Assembly: GCF_022965805.1 (NCBI RefSeq)
Contig: NC_133104.1
Location: forward strand, 41,088,682 to 41,152,681
Length of the DNA stretch: 64,000 nt
Source: Primulina eburnea
Lineage: Eukaryota > Streptophyta > Magnoliopsida > Lamiales > Gesneriaceae
Direction of reading: 5' to 3'
The notes under the pieces were generated by a model. It was given only the letters and a program-made list of their open reading frames with translations. It ran no database searches and was not told the origin of the DNA. Each line of letters opens with the position of its first letter. Position 1 is the first letter of the stretch. The position numbers were made by a program, and so were the translations under genes. Below are positions 10,402 through 22,932 of this stretch, piece by piece.

Positions 10402-13007
10402 ATGGGTCAATTTTGTGATTTCTGCAGGGAGCAAAGATCTATGGTTTATTGTAGGTCTGATGCTGCCTTCTTGTGTTTATCCTGCGATCGTTTGGTTCAT
10501 TCCGCCAATGCACTTTCTAGGCGCCATTCGAGGACCCTTGTTTGTGAACGATGCAATTTTCATCCTGCAGTAGTAAGGTGTATTGAGGAGATGATTTCAC
10601 TTTGTCAAAACTGCAATTGGTCTAGCCATACTACCCCGGAATCTAGTACAGAGCACAAAAGGCAGACGATCAATTGTTATTCGGGATGTCCTTCTGCAGA
10701 CGAGCTATCAAGGATTTGGTCCTTCTTTTCCATCGAATTTTCATGTTCCAACCCCAAAGAAGGCTCGTTGAGTCTTGAAAAAGAAGATCAAAACCTCTCT
10801 CCTTGTCCATCATTGCCGTTAGATCATACAGAAGAGGCTGCTATGGATCCCATGGCTTCTGATATTGACCAATTTTGTGGAAGTGGATATTCGGATCCTC
10901 TTAATGAGAAGGTAACCTGAGATTTTCCGAAATCGTATTTCCTTTTTATTCTTAAGTTCAACATTCCATGTATGAAAATTGGAGGCTTAATGTCAAGTTC
11001 ATCAGCAGCATTGTGGGGGGAAAGGTCCCTTATTCGACTCATTTCATTAAAGGTTACGTCTAAATCTTTAATTCTTTTCCCCTTTCAATTGGAAAATATC
11101 TTTATCCCCATAGATATTTTGGCAATACCGATTCTTCATTTCTCAGTAAGGCAAGACAATGTTCAAGTGTCGTTTGTCTTTCTTTTGTTTTTCTGAAACA
11201 CTTGGATACTAGATTATTTATACGGATCAGTAGTGTTACTATCTTCGCTTCTATTTTGCAAAAAGAGATCTTCCGGTCTAAAAATGCATAAAATAATAGG
11301 TCCAATTCCCCTGCATTCATGCTGTTTTGGCTGTTTGTTGGTCGATGGGAGAGGAATTCCGAGAAGGTACGCAACTAATCCTTGGTTCCATTTTAACTGA
11401 CTAGAAGGTATGCATCCTTGCTCCATTTTCAGCTTAAATACTGGCAGTTTTGGTGCAACTGCCAGTCTTTTAGAACCTTTTTTGGGTAAAAATTTGATAG
11501 AGGCACAAAAGGATAGCATGACTACAGACTGAATCTAATTGTTCTTCATTTATGATAATTGCTGGCTAGGTACTGACTTTGTTCAAGTGTCTAGTGTTTA
11601 AATCAGCACAATACTCCGATTGATAACAACTGCCTAATGTTTCCAAGTTTGGAAAAAAATATACGAGTCTGAGTTATGGTAATTGCGTAGGAACCAACTG
11701 ATTCTTGATAATATTGCTCGCAATGGCGAGAAATGAAGTGTTAACATTTAGAAAATATAGCTAATGAGTTCAAAATGCTTGCAAAAAAATCAGAGACCAG
11801 TCTATAAGATGTCCTGCAGCTCTAAAAATAACAACCCTTGTATCACAAATCGACAGCTAGCTTGAGGGACCCCTGGAGTTGTCTGACAGTGAAGGGGAGT
11901 CCAACAGGATGTACTCTCCTCGAGAAAGGGGGGAATATTAATTGATTTTACGCTTGTCTTTATGCATTAAGTTTGCCAAAATCGTTTCTCTCGATTTACA
12001 CAGAAGAATATAACGTGTTAGTTCGGAAAGTGAAGAATTATCCAGGGTTTAAGTTCAAGTATTTAAGATTTTTTAGCTTAAGTTTATATTCGAATGATAT
12101 CAGACTTTGAATGTAATGGGCTGAGCCGATGATGTAGGCAAGTTCATCGAGAATAAAACATCTTGGATCGTTGCATGATGATATTCTCCATGAAGACTTC
12201 AACAACTCAGATATTGACTTGAGTTTGGATAACTTTGGCATTCTTTTTGGTGAATCTTTTGGTGAAGCACAACCATTTTTTGAAAATGGAGGAATGGATA
12301 GCTTGTTCGAAATTGGAAACATTCTTGATACTGAATTTGATGCAGAGAGTATACATGTTGCAAAGGTTTGCCCTTGTCATCTCTTATTTTTCCATATGAC
12401 CTTTCTCCCTCTAGACCTTTTCTGTTTTCTTTTTTTGACACACATTTTCGTGTTATTATTAATTTGTTGAAATATTTTAGGGCTCAGACAGAAAGAGTAA
12501 AAGAATGCTGCAGGCATGCGAGTTCTATTCTAATCTTGTCACAAGCTGCAAATCTGACCCAAATATTTGCTTCCCCAGAGCAGCACCAGCACCAGCACCA
12601 GCACCAGCACCATCTACTATCTCGCTTTCTTTTTCGGGTTTTATCAATGAGAGTAGCACTGGAGATCTCCAAGAATATGGGTTGTCATCAATCCGATCAA
12701 TAGAGGGCAACCCATTTGATATCCCTTGTGCTGAAAATCAGTTCTCGTCGGCTACACGAAATTGTGCAGTTTTGAGATATAAAGAGAAGAAGAAATCGCG
12801 CAGGTATGTAAAAATTGTTGGAAACTGTAAGTTTGGTGTGAGAACCAAGTATAATGCCGTTGAAAACTTGTTAACAGGTTTGATAAAAAGATAAGGTATG
12901 TCTCACGCAAGGCGAGAGCAGATTCTAGGATGCGTGTGAAGGGACGTTTTGTCAAGACGGGTGATCCATATGATTTTGATCCTTCACACCTGACAAGAAG
13001 CCAATGA
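10402..13007 (+). CDS. COL9-like: CONSTANS-like B-box/CCT transcription regulator (COL9/COL10 group)
   Basis: Four coding exons join in frame: 10402-10911, 12138-12365, 12481-12803 and 12878-13007 (1191 nt, 396 aa). ATG at 10402 begins [20 protein letters not shown], the first B-box (paired Cys, then [17 protein letters not shown]). A diverged second B-box follows ([37 protein letters not shown]). Exons 2-3 carry the acidic middle ([19 protein letters not shown]) and the [15 protein letters not shown] motif. The last two exons encode the CCT domain ([10 protein letters not shown], then [20 protein letters not shown]). This layout is that of COL group III, nuclear proteins involved in flowering time and light signalling. 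An Ala-Pro repeat lies at 12580-12612. The exon 2 acceptor at 12138 is chosen by frame and homology and is the least certain junction. Confidence 0.92.
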
Positions 13008-14204
13008 ATGTACATTACTTGAAACGACGCGTTGTAAAACGAGAAATCTGGAGGTTTTGGACGCTAGCTTTTACTTTGTGGTGGTGGATTCTTGTGTACT
13101 GTACTCGTTTTTTCTTGTATATTTGTATGGCCGCAATTATCCTCCCATATAGACTTTGCATTTTCTGTACAAATGTTAGATACATATGCTGTAACATTTG
13201 TTTTTCTTTTGCGCAATCAGCTTGTTAAATTTTTTAACTTTGGATGCCAACATTGCAATAGCTAATGTTGAGTTGAAAGTCATTTTGTATTTTGGTGATA
13301 ATGTAGTATGAATTTTGACCAGATTCTTTTGTTTTATTGTGTTCCTGCTGTCTTTTGCGTCCTTTTTCTTGAGTTTGCTTGAGCAATTGCAGCAGTTCTC
13401 TCTAGTTTTTGCCCTACGTTTGGCCTCTGACTCCTCTTACTCGGAGCTTGCTTCTGAGAGTTAGTGGTACAGCTATTATCCTGATTCTTACCTGGTTTTA
13501 CTTTAAAAATAGAAATAAAAATCAAGTATATAAAATTGAAGAATGAAAAATAAATAAATAAGTATAGTTGAAAAAAAAGTTTGTATAATGTGCATCCTTA
13601 CTATATAATAAATCAAGAAATGATATACAATATTACAGAAAGCTTGTCAAATCAACTTTATATGCGCGCACAAATTGATTATATTGTAATTTTTAGCAAA
13701 AATATATATTACTTCGAGAAATTACAACTTGTGTGCTTTGTTGGCAGTCTTTTTATTCAGTATGAGAAATGGAAGAGCGGAGAGGAATAAATCGTCCAGT
13801 TTTAGATGGTACAATTTATTCTCAATATGGTTTCAGGGAAACTACCGGCTTCAGAATATTTTACACTTGATATTCTTCAATAAAGAATTTGAAAACACAA
13901 AAGGCTGCCTCCATGAGAAAGTAGAATCCCAGTGTATACAGAGCAGCCATGATATAGAAATTCAAGATACACAGAGCAGCCATGATATAGAAATTCAAGA
14001 AAGTGAGATGAATTCTCAATGGTCTTACATGTATATACCAAGTATGAAAAGTAACAACCAAACTGAAGGTTGCACATATAGGGGCACATGACAGAAGAGA
14101 ACATGTAAAATAAGGTACAACAAAACTTTCCATTACGGAAGGAGATCATATGGCGGCCGTGGAATAATAACTTTTGCCCTTCGAGTGGAATCATCACATT
14201 CCGC
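13008..14204. other. Intergenic between COL and the FHA pseudogene
   Basis: Contains the 3' trailer of the COL gene and, further right, the downstream flank of the minus-strand FHA gene. A 33-bp tandem duplication (ACAGAGCAGCCATGATATAG core) lies at 13938-14002. No gene was seen. Confidence 0.5.
13938..14002. repeat. 33-bp tandem duplication
   Basis: Two nearly identical 33-bp units starting at 13938 and 13971, just downstream of the FHA pseudogene. Confidence 0.9.
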
Positions 14205-16768
14205 CTATCCAAACAGATCATCACCATTATCATTGTCATTGTTGCCAAGGTCACTTTCAGATTTACTAGGAGACACTTCTCTACCACCAGATCCCGAAGA
14301 TGTGTGCGCCCAAGAAGAACCAACTTTGAAACCAAATGATTCTCCGTAAAGATCCTTATAGATTCCACCATTCTTCGCAGGGGCAACCTTGACCTTGTTC
14401 AAAACTAGTTGAAGTTTCTCTGTCACTCCTTTTTTATGGGAATTAGACTCCTTCACAGAGGTTTGTTGTTCTTTTCCTTTCGGTATTACAGTTGTCTGTA
14501 CAAGAGATTCATATTTCCCAACAAGACTGCCTTCTTTTACGCCAACAGGACCAGGTTCTGTCTCCACCTCAGCTCCATCGGAATACCAACTATTTCGACC
14601 AGCTCAGGCCCCAACCTGATCCTTAAATGTAACTCTTGTTCTTCTGATTCTCTTACGCGGTCTCTACATTATCTGGTTTCCATCCTCTGTACCTGATGAG
14701 CTGATTGCTCCTGGAGATTTTGAAATTATATCAAGTTTTCTCATCCCATATGTGTTATAAGCCAAAGCTGCATCTTCATCAGAGGCATCTGGAGGCGGAG
14801 GCGGAGGCGGAGGCGGAGGCAAAGCAATCTCTGTAGGTTGTGGGGGGTGATGGGAAAAGAGCAGCATTATTCTTCCTCAAAATGTAAGTTCTAGTTGAAG
14901 CAGCAAATCGGAGGGACTGCCCAACCTCGAGCTCAACGGGAGAATCTTTGGTCAATCTCTCATTTGCGACAAATGTACCATGAGCAGATCCTAAATCAAT
15001 CACGTATACACTGTAAGAAAGATATGCAAGCCAGTTAGTGCATATGATATGGAAAATGCTTCAAATAGTCAATGAAGCTTAACTGATATATAGGCATTCT
15101 ACCCAGAATTATGAATTTGATCATACTTTGCCCACATATTACATGGAGAAGTGATGTTATACAGCATTGCAGTGGCAAAGTATTCTAGTGTGTCATGATA
15201 AATCAAATGAAAAGAACACCATTAGCATGAACATTTTAAGCCCAAAACTCTGTGCCCATCAGCAGCAACATATTGCATAATAAATGATCCATGATGAATA
15301 GCTAAACCAAAGAAACTAAGCCTCACAAACACCTTCTCATCCCAAGCCACTTTCTTTCAACTTCAGTATTTTAACCCAGAAAGTAATCATTCACATAAGT
15401 TTACCTACCAAGCAAATACAGACTGTGATATGAATCCTCTAACGCAAGAAAAGCAAACACGATTAATTGATATCGCGCCCTCAATTCAACGACAATTTAG
15501 GATCCCTGTTGTGTTGTCCCGTCCTTTTGAATCAAGTAATTGCGCGACCTCGTTTTTGACAATCCATGCAAGAACGAACGACAAACGCCACAAAGTATAA
15601 ATTTTAATAAGTTTGATTTTGAACAAAGCAAAAGCTTTTATTGTTTTAGAGAAAAACTCAAGAACAGTGTATTCAATCAATGAATAATCTGAATTGTGTT
15701 GAAAAATCCGTGCAAAATATTTTTACATACTCATAAGATATCAATATCTAGTTACCAAAATAATTATGACTCTAAACTAGGAAACAAGGATTTTTCCCGC
15801 GGGTCTTCGCGTTCGGGCGGTACGATGTGACCGCTCGGGCGCGAGGTGTTCTGGAAATCATCTCTTAGATAGTAAGCGTGGCGCTCGGACGGTAAGATTT
15901 GGTCGTTTGGGCACTGAGGTTTCTGGACTCCTCATCATTTATCACTTGAATAATGTTCCTATGACTACCAAACTTAGTCCCATACATCAGGAACCCTTCG
16001 GCACTTTGCGTCTTGCTTGTAAGCCCTTCTTGATTGCTCGTGAGTCCATGTAGTGCCTCCTTGAATCTCTTTAGTCGTCCTCTCATGATTGATCCCTCTG
16101 GCAACTCTAAAGGATCCCATACACTAAAAGGTCTCATACATTCCTTGGAGCTTGACCATCCGTGATCGCATCATATTGTCTAAATAGAGCATTTGCAAGC
16201 CTATTTGAGATTCGGGACCTTAATTCTGATAAGAAAAATACACTTCAACCACAAAGGAAAAAATATAAAGAACATGAATAGAGTATCAAAACGGTGACAT
16301 AGTAGATATCAAACCATCCATCTTTGTGAGGGATGGCAGCTGCATGTTGGCGTGAGACAGACAGATGGTCAAGCACAAAATCATAAGCATGAAATTGCCT
16401 ACCAAATATATTCCTCCGTTTGTCCAATTTAATCACATCCAAAATTTCCTGATCCTTCATGACATCAAGATAATAAACACCAGGGCGAGGCTCAATTGCC
16501 CAATCGGGAGGTTGCCAGGTTGACTGACCCCCTCCAATCTGGGTCAGTAGTTGAGTGGGCACAGCAGTTGGCAGATCATCTGAAGTTGTAGCATTTTGCA
16601 GTGTTTTATGTTGGCTTAAGTATTGGTTTTGTGCGTATGAAACTTTTGGGTGAATTGTTGAAGCTGCAGATGGCTGACTAGCTGCTTTGTGGTTGAAGTT
16701 GGAGTGACTGAGAAAGGTTCCAAAGACACCGCTTTCTTGAAACTATCAAGACCCGCTCTTCCATGCAT
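14205..16768 (-). pseudogene. NIPP1-like FHA-domain gene, disrupted
   Basis: Homologous to plant NIPP1-type nuclear regulators (Arabidopsis At5g47790, from memory), which bind phosphothreonine partners and protein phosphatase 1. Two exons are left: 16315-16768 (begins MHGRAGLDSFKKAVSLEPFS) and 14205-15010. Splicing joins the FHA domain correctly: WQPPDWAIEPRPGVYYLDV, FGRQFHAYDFVLDHLSVSRQ and HAAAIPHKDG in exon 1, then VYVIDLGSAHGTFVANERL in exon 2. The C-terminal GSLVGKYESLV, IPKGKE, GIYKDLYGESF and DDLFG motifs are also present. At least five lesions break it: a frameshift near 16700, a frameshift near 14855 (before a Pro run and DASDEDAALAYNT), a TAG at 14666-14664, and frameshifts near 14605 and 14583. 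An LLNR-like segment after AYNT also seems lost. No other ATG rescues the frame upstream of the FHA domain. Clustered assembly errors are the alternative, but nearby genes are clean. Confidence 0.8.
15780..16140 (-). mobile_element. LTR-retrotransposon fragment in the FHA intron
   Basis: The frame at 16137-15865 reads DPLELPEGSIMRGRLKRFKE followed by ALHGL. This resembles a motif common in plant Gypsy-type polyproteins (a GPITRARAK-like block followed by a Lys/Arg helix). The flanking GC-rich repeats (GCTCGGGCG, CGTTCGGGCGG) are unlike the rest of the intron. No LTR pair or other pol domain was found. Confidence 0.5.
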
Positions 16769-16798
16769 AGTTTATGGACTGTATTGCTCATACAAATC

Positions 16799-16856
16799 CT
16801 CTTGTAACACCAACAAGGAATTAAAACTCTTGTAACACCAACAAGGAATTAAAAAG
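16799..16856. repeat. 28-bp tandem duplication
   Basis: The unit CTTGTAACACCAACAAGGAA occurs at 16801 and 16829, upstream of the FHA pseudogene start codon. A partial third unit (CGTAACACCAC) follows. Confidence 0.9.
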
Positions 16857-17633
16857 AGACCACCTCGTAACACCACTCTTTTAACCTAAAGAAAACCAAC
16901 CACGAAACTCTCTTGCTCTCTTTTAACTTCACCCCCTGCCAAAAACCCAACTCCCACTGAGAACAAAAACTCATATAGGAGTAACCAGAACACCAATGTC
17001 AAATAGCATAAATGCTCGAACAAACGCCAGTACACCGGATACTCAGCAATCAACTAACACAACTTGAAAATCAGTAGGTAAACAAGCAAAAATTGTTATT
17101 ATTCATTAATAAAACCCAGCTTCGCTCAAACATTAGCATTTCCAAACGACAATGCAACTATGCAAGTGTATGAAACAGTTCAACCCACAACAAAAAAGGT
17201 CGTTCATCGGAGAAATTAAACAATAACAATAATACAAGCAACATGATCAAAGAAAATGGCATTTAAATCAGTGATCACCAATTTATAATCACTCCATCTT
17301 CCAAAATTGGGGCACAAAAAGATCGTTACAGAAAACGGGGATTTACACTTACCTCTTTGTAAAAACTTACATAATCTCCCATTTATGGATTTACAGAAAA
17401 TATCAAAAAAAAGAAGGAAAAACTCGATACTAAGTGAAGCGAATACAAAAAAAAAATGGAGAGAGATGGATGATTGATGGCGAGAAGCCGAGGAGAATGA
17501 AGCCGGAAGAACACTATTGGTATTGTTTTTATTTTATTATTATTATTCAATAAAATAAAACAATTTTCATTCATCGATTTGGATCCCTCGTGATTACCGG
17601 ATCATTCTATTTCCCACCGGCAGCCTCCTCAAG

Positions 17634-18122
17634 TTAGCTGGAGCACTCCCCCTTCAGACTTTCTGAAATGCAACGTTATTCTCGAGCAGAGGCAAAGTTG
17701 GCTATGGAAGCATAATCCGAAATGACCTAGGAGCAGTAATTGCAGCTATACAAGGAAGCATTCCAGGTCCATTTATTGCTGAAGCTTTAGGGATTAGGGA
17801 GACGCTAAGTTGGGTTAAAGATTTGAACCTCTAACATTATCCTTGAATCATAATCTCTAATACTTATAAATTCCTCACACTCTGCAGCACAAGATTTCTC
17901 TCAAGTTAGTTTAATGGTGGAAGAATGTAAAATCATAATGAACGTTCAATCGTTCTCTTTACTTTGATTAGAAATCAGGTAGCTCATTCTAGCTAGGAGA
18001 ACTATTTCTTTGACCAGTGGAGTAAACAGATAATCCCCAAGTCTCTTTCATTTTCTTATTTGATTGATTGTATCTGACCTTGTTAAATAATATTATGGTG
18101 TTTTACTCGGGAAAAAAAAAAC
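17634..18122 (+). mobile_element. LINE remnant: RNase H domain and poly(A) tail
   Basis: Conceptual translation in shifting frames gives WSTPPSDFLKCNV, VGYGSIIRNDLGAVIAAIQG, AEALGIRETLSWVKDLNL and RNQVAHSS. This is the order of the RNase H-like domain at the end of plant non-LTR polyproteins. Frameshifts and stops break it. It ends in an A-rich tail at about 18112-18122. Confidence 0.75.
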
Positions 18123-18367
18123 ATAAACTAAAGTACGCACGTCTCACGATTGATCATTGTAGCCTCCTTTTATTTTTAACCCTTGAAGTTACAAATTACA
18201 ATAGACAAAGAAGTGAAACCACTAGAAACTAATACAAACAACAAAATAGGGGAATTCGTAACCCCCTTTCCCCATAAAATACAAACACATATCAAGAAAT
18301 GAAATAGGATTTCTTTTGACTAATCAAAACTTCCCATGCTTCATTTCTTCATTCAGAATCCCACACA

Positions 18368-21300
18368 CTACTTCTGTCTCTTGTAAATCTTGCCCAAGAA
18401 AGACTTCAGGACAGCCTGCACAGCTTTACTCGGATGAGATTCGATGGAGCTTGTTATTTTCTCATAGCTCTTGCTTTCATATTCTGAGAATACCCCTTGG
18501 AGATTAATGTCGTTGTACAAGGCTTTGATTTTCGCCACATTGCTAGGATTGGGATTGCCATAGTTTTCCTAGAGGTAAATCTATATGTTAATGCACGGTT
18601 TTGTTTTGAAAGCTGGTATAGAAAAGTGGAGATATTGATTATATTTTCTTACGAATAGGATTTTCTTTTGCTCATCAGTTGCAAACCTCCAGCGCTTTAA
18701 CTACTAGCCAAGAACACTTGAAATCTTCAATATCCGTTCCAATCTGGTGTTTGCATGGCAATCAAAAAATAAAAGACCGTAATAAAAAAGCCTTAAATTT
18801 ACGAAGGTTTCAATGCAACAAACAATGTTCAGGATCTTTACCTTCCCAATCGTCTCAGGATTACCAAAACAATCCAAATAATCATCCTGAGAAAACCACA
18901 AAAAAATAATAATAAAATATGATAAACTGATCCATTGCTTGAACTCATACCTTGAGACTTCAAATTAACAAACATAATATCTAACATGCATATCAATATC
19001 CATGAGAGAGAAAGTGGAAAATATTACCTGTACTTGGAAATAAATCCCCATATCAATAAGCACATTCTTCACGTCTACGTGGTCGTCTAGGTTCTCACCA
19101 GCCATGAGCAATGCACATGCAACCTGAGAGATAATCAGTATTGTTCAGGTCAAACGCTAAATAACTGCATTTTGACAATCATATAGAGTAGCTCGATGTC
19201 AATTTTCCCCACTTACTGGGAGGTAAAATGAGTAGTAAGCAGTCTTGTACTGAACAATGCGACGATGACTGCACAAATTTCAAAAAATCAATCTGACAAT
19301 AAATAACAGAAAATAATTGAGTCTCGCCACATGAAAATAGAAATAGGTATCTATCAGTTGCAAAGTCCAGCAGAAACTAGTACACAGAGAAGTTCTGCTA
19401 TTTATTTTTAATCTTCGGACTCGTGAAAGGCCTGAACAAATAATGAGTCCTTAGTCTCAGAATATACAGTAACTTGACATATCCTGAGATCTAGCATCCG
19501 AGGCAACTGTGTATAAATTGTCTAATCGGTGCTGGATAACTTTGCAAGTTACTTATTTCAAAACCGTTCAGATACTCACAGTGACAATGAGTATTTAGAT
19601 AAATCCTTTTCCCCTTCAATAGTTGTGATCAAATCTATCATTTGTCCTGAGGCAGTTTGGAACTCCACCTAAAACATAACAAAATCAGTCGACAGGCAGT
19701 AACAAGGTAATACCTTTGAGCCAGATCCTAGTTATTTATAAGTAAATTTACCTCATTAAACAAATCCAGCAGATCCACGTAGTATGGCTTTTCCCTGAAA
19801 TGCTTTTTGAGAATTCTAGGGATTTGGTTCCGAAGTATGATTCCATCATTAGCAGCAATCAGACCAACCTAAACAGAAGGTTCAATCAATATAACGATCA
19901 AGATACATCCTTTTTATGGTAATGGTAAAGAAAACAATAGTAAATATAGCTAGACCTTGGGGACTCGAAACCAGCATGGTTGACCACGCCGTGTGTGAGA
20001 ACTATCCATTATGTCATCAAGGACAAGAAAATACGCTTGAAGCTGCACATTATATCTCATATGAGTCAAATTCATTCGCAGAGAAATGCACAGGATAGAT
20101 CCATTTGCAGTAATTAGAATGAGTAGAATAGCTCACCCACTCAATGCACCATCCCAGAGCGCTAGCAAGAAAAACTTCTTCTTCTGTCAGATCTTTGCCT
20201 TCTTTCAGTAACTTATAGCTATCAATAACAGATAGACCTCTATTTAACTTCCCTGCAAGCAACACCTGAATCTTTAGCATAAAATCTTTTGGTTTTAAGA
20301 ATCTTATATGAATGTTTCTATTTTTTTTAATATTAGTGCAAAAACATGCAGCTCAGGAACTCGGATCTAGAAATGAAGTAAATGATTCACATCTGACCTC
20401 CAGGCACATTGTAGTCCAGCATCTGCAAATATTTAAAATGGCACATCAGAAACAACAATCAAATTGTAAAGTAGGAAATGGCATGCAAACTCAGTCAACA
20501 TTTTATTATTACATCTGCTTCATTCTACAACTTAAAAAAACTTAACAGACGGAAGAAAAGATAGCACTCAATGATCTAACCATAAAAAATCAGTCCTTTT
20601 TGAAAGTATAAGATTAAAAATCAGTCCTTTTGAAAGTATAAGATCACATTTGATTTTAAAATAACAACTTTTCACACTTGTAAAATTGAACAAGGATGTC
20701 GTGAATTGATTTACTCAAACATTGCAAAAACCAAAATAGTAGGCCAAAAATTAGCATTTTTTTTATATTGTGACGATGAAAATTGTCTTAGTATAAAGGA
20801 AAAAAACGACATTGTCAATATCCAATTTCAAATTGTTAAGCATACACTTTATGAAATAGAGAGACATAAATATTCATGTGTATGATGCATGGAGGTTGGG
20901 AGAAGAATAAAGAAAAGAAATTTGATATCCGAGGAAAGCCACTATTGTAGGCCAAGATACCAAATAAGAAGGAAGAAAATCAATTGAATTCCATTGAAAG
21001 CGTTAAGATGCCAAATCAGAAACGAAATTAGAAGTGAAAGGAGGAATTTTTGAATAGCAACAAAGCACTTCTGTATCTTTCGTGGACTTTTCCTGAAAGA
21101 GGGAATTTTTGCCGATTGCACTAGATTATGCTCTCATTCTAAAATAAATAACGGGATCTTGATAAAAGGTGACCCCAATCACATTAGTTAGTAATTGATG
21201 CTCTCAAGATGAATTAGCTTTTGATAGACAAAAGTATGTTGCCGAAAAGATCAGCATCCCATATTCAAGAGACAAGTGAACATCTTCTATGCTCACTTTA

Positions 21301-22019
21301 AAGGAACCGGAAGAGAACTTTGTGTTGAAAGGTATTTATGATGCTATTTCGCCACCAAACAACCCATATACCCTTCCCACATTTAAAATAATCTCTGAAA
21401 ACGATAAAGTTGTATGCTACAGCTTACAGAGTTACAGTCAGTTCCAGTTTTAGATTAGCTGTGATGTAACAGGCTAGTGACACAACATCACACATCTATC
21501 GTGCCATCACATGCATCACTCTGACAGACCAAATTTTTCCCAAATGGATGCTTCCAAAAGTGACGATGAAGTTTGAGATTTTTTCCGAAAATTTGGTTTT
21601 GAAGATTGAATAGAAACATAGCCATTTAAGATGATGATTCAGCCACCACCCACGATCTGAAGTTTCGGCAAACATGAGATTTAATCTCAGAGAAATCGGA
21701 TATCAAAAACATTCCAAAATTTCAAAATGTTTTCCACCCATTCGCACCATAATTCAATAACATATACATAATAAGTCCACGTTTGATCTTCTTTTCCAAA
21801 AATTTCTAATATCAGCACACCACACAATCACATTCCAGTGTCAAACAAAACGAACAGAAAAATGAAAGTAAGAATTGAAGAACACACCCGCTCCACCCAT
21901 TGGCGAGAATCATCAGTCCATTCAAAAGCAGGATCATTCAAAAGCTCGTATTTGAGCACGGAGTACACTCCCAAAAACGCCGTCCTCAGATCCGACTTCT
22001 TTCCGTTCAGATTCGCCAT
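18368..22019 (-). CDS. FPS1: Farnesyl diphosphate synthase, with a 2-bp deletion in exon 10
   Basis: Condenses IPP with DMAPP and then GPP to farnesyl diphosphate for sterols and sesquiterpenes; the cytosolic plant form. Exons: 21888-22019, 20398-20422, 20137-20252, 19956-20042, 19752-19868, 19580-19668, 19217-19268, 19028-19123, 18842-18886, 18653-18743 and 18368-18568. It starts [20 protein letters not shown] and ends [12 protein letters not shown]. Both Asp-rich motifs are intact ([13 protein letters not shown] in exon 4, [15 protein letters not shown] in exon 9). After KALE in exon 10, the text that should read on to TDEQKKIL is 2 bp short, so the canonical donor (GTAAGA, exon end 18653) gives a frameshift and TGA. 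Splicing instead at GAG|GTTTGC (exon end 18687) rejoins exon 11 in frame and drops about 12 residues (338 aa). A nearby TATA-like run at 22068-22080 precedes the ATG. Confidence 0.93.
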
Positions 22020-22067
22020 GTCTCCGCCCGAATATTGCAGAATTCACGGGTCAGAAATTGCGTTCAG

Positions 22068-22080
22068 TGCTATATATATT
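22068..22080 (-). promoter_or_regulatory. Possible TATA box of farnesyl diphosphate synthase
   Basis: AAATATATATAG on the minus strand, about 50 bp upstream of the start codon. The spacing allows a short leader. Judged by position only. Confidence 0.35.
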
Positions 22081-22089
22081 TGGTTCTCA

Positions 22090-22932
22090 GCTTTTGTAGC
22101 TCTTGCAATTAGCGAAGTGCGGTATCACCTGCATTTATTGTACTTGGATTGGATCGGATGCTTAATTTAAATTTAAAAATATTATTTGGAATTACCTAAT
22201 TTGGGTCTACCAATAATAAAGTGGCTTTTCAGTTTCCCCCACCATATATCTCCTTCGAAAAATTAGGTGCGGCTGATTAAGGTTAGTTTTTTAATTTATT
22301 AAGTAAGTTTAGTTGTTTTTTGTGTTTTTTTCCCCGGAATAAAAAATTCCCGAGTTTATGTTCAAGTCTCATCAGTAATACGAGCAATTATATTATATCT
22401 CTGTAGAGTTGAAACATTATCATACTTAGGCCATCCACAATAACAAAGGTATTTCTATCAAATATTTGTGGGTTCCGTACTCCACATCATCAATCAAATA
22501 TTTCACTACTCAAATATCTCACATTTCACAATCAAATATCTCACCAATCAAATATTTATGAGTCCCACTGTCACTTTAATTAATAGTTTATTTTCATTTA
22601 AATAAAATAACTTATAATTTTATGAAAATTATTTCACCACTTTAATTAATTTCATCTATTATTTAATATGTAATTTTTATTCGAAAATAAAATTAGAAAA
22701 TTAATAAAAAATATTAAATTCAACATTGAAATAATATTTATGTTTGATATTGTTGGTTTGATTCAGAAATTAACCGTTTTTTAAATTAATTTAAAAATAA
22801 ATCGTGTTTAGAAAAATTAGGTGAATGGTGGAGTTTTGAAAAAAATAAGGCAACACTCCATGATCAATGAAAAAGTAGTAAAAATCAAACTAAAAATACC
22901 AATACATATATATCTTTCTTTATTTTGTTAAA
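22090..22932. other. Gene-free AT-rich stretch
   Basis: Upstream flank of the FPS gene. A simple-repeat-like patch with CAAATATTT/CAAATATCTCAC motifs lies at 22455-22560. No coding exon was seen. Confidence 0.5.

Noticed and set aside
10972..11196. Extra COL exon between exons 1 and 2 ([17 protein letters not shown] frame)
   Set aside because: It lacks similarity to COL proteins, and joining exon 1 directly to 12138 keeps frame and family order.
12484..12710. Cys-Trp and Gly-Ala repeat frames opposite the COL exon
   Set aside because: They are antisense shadows of the Ala-Pro repeat inside COL exon 3.
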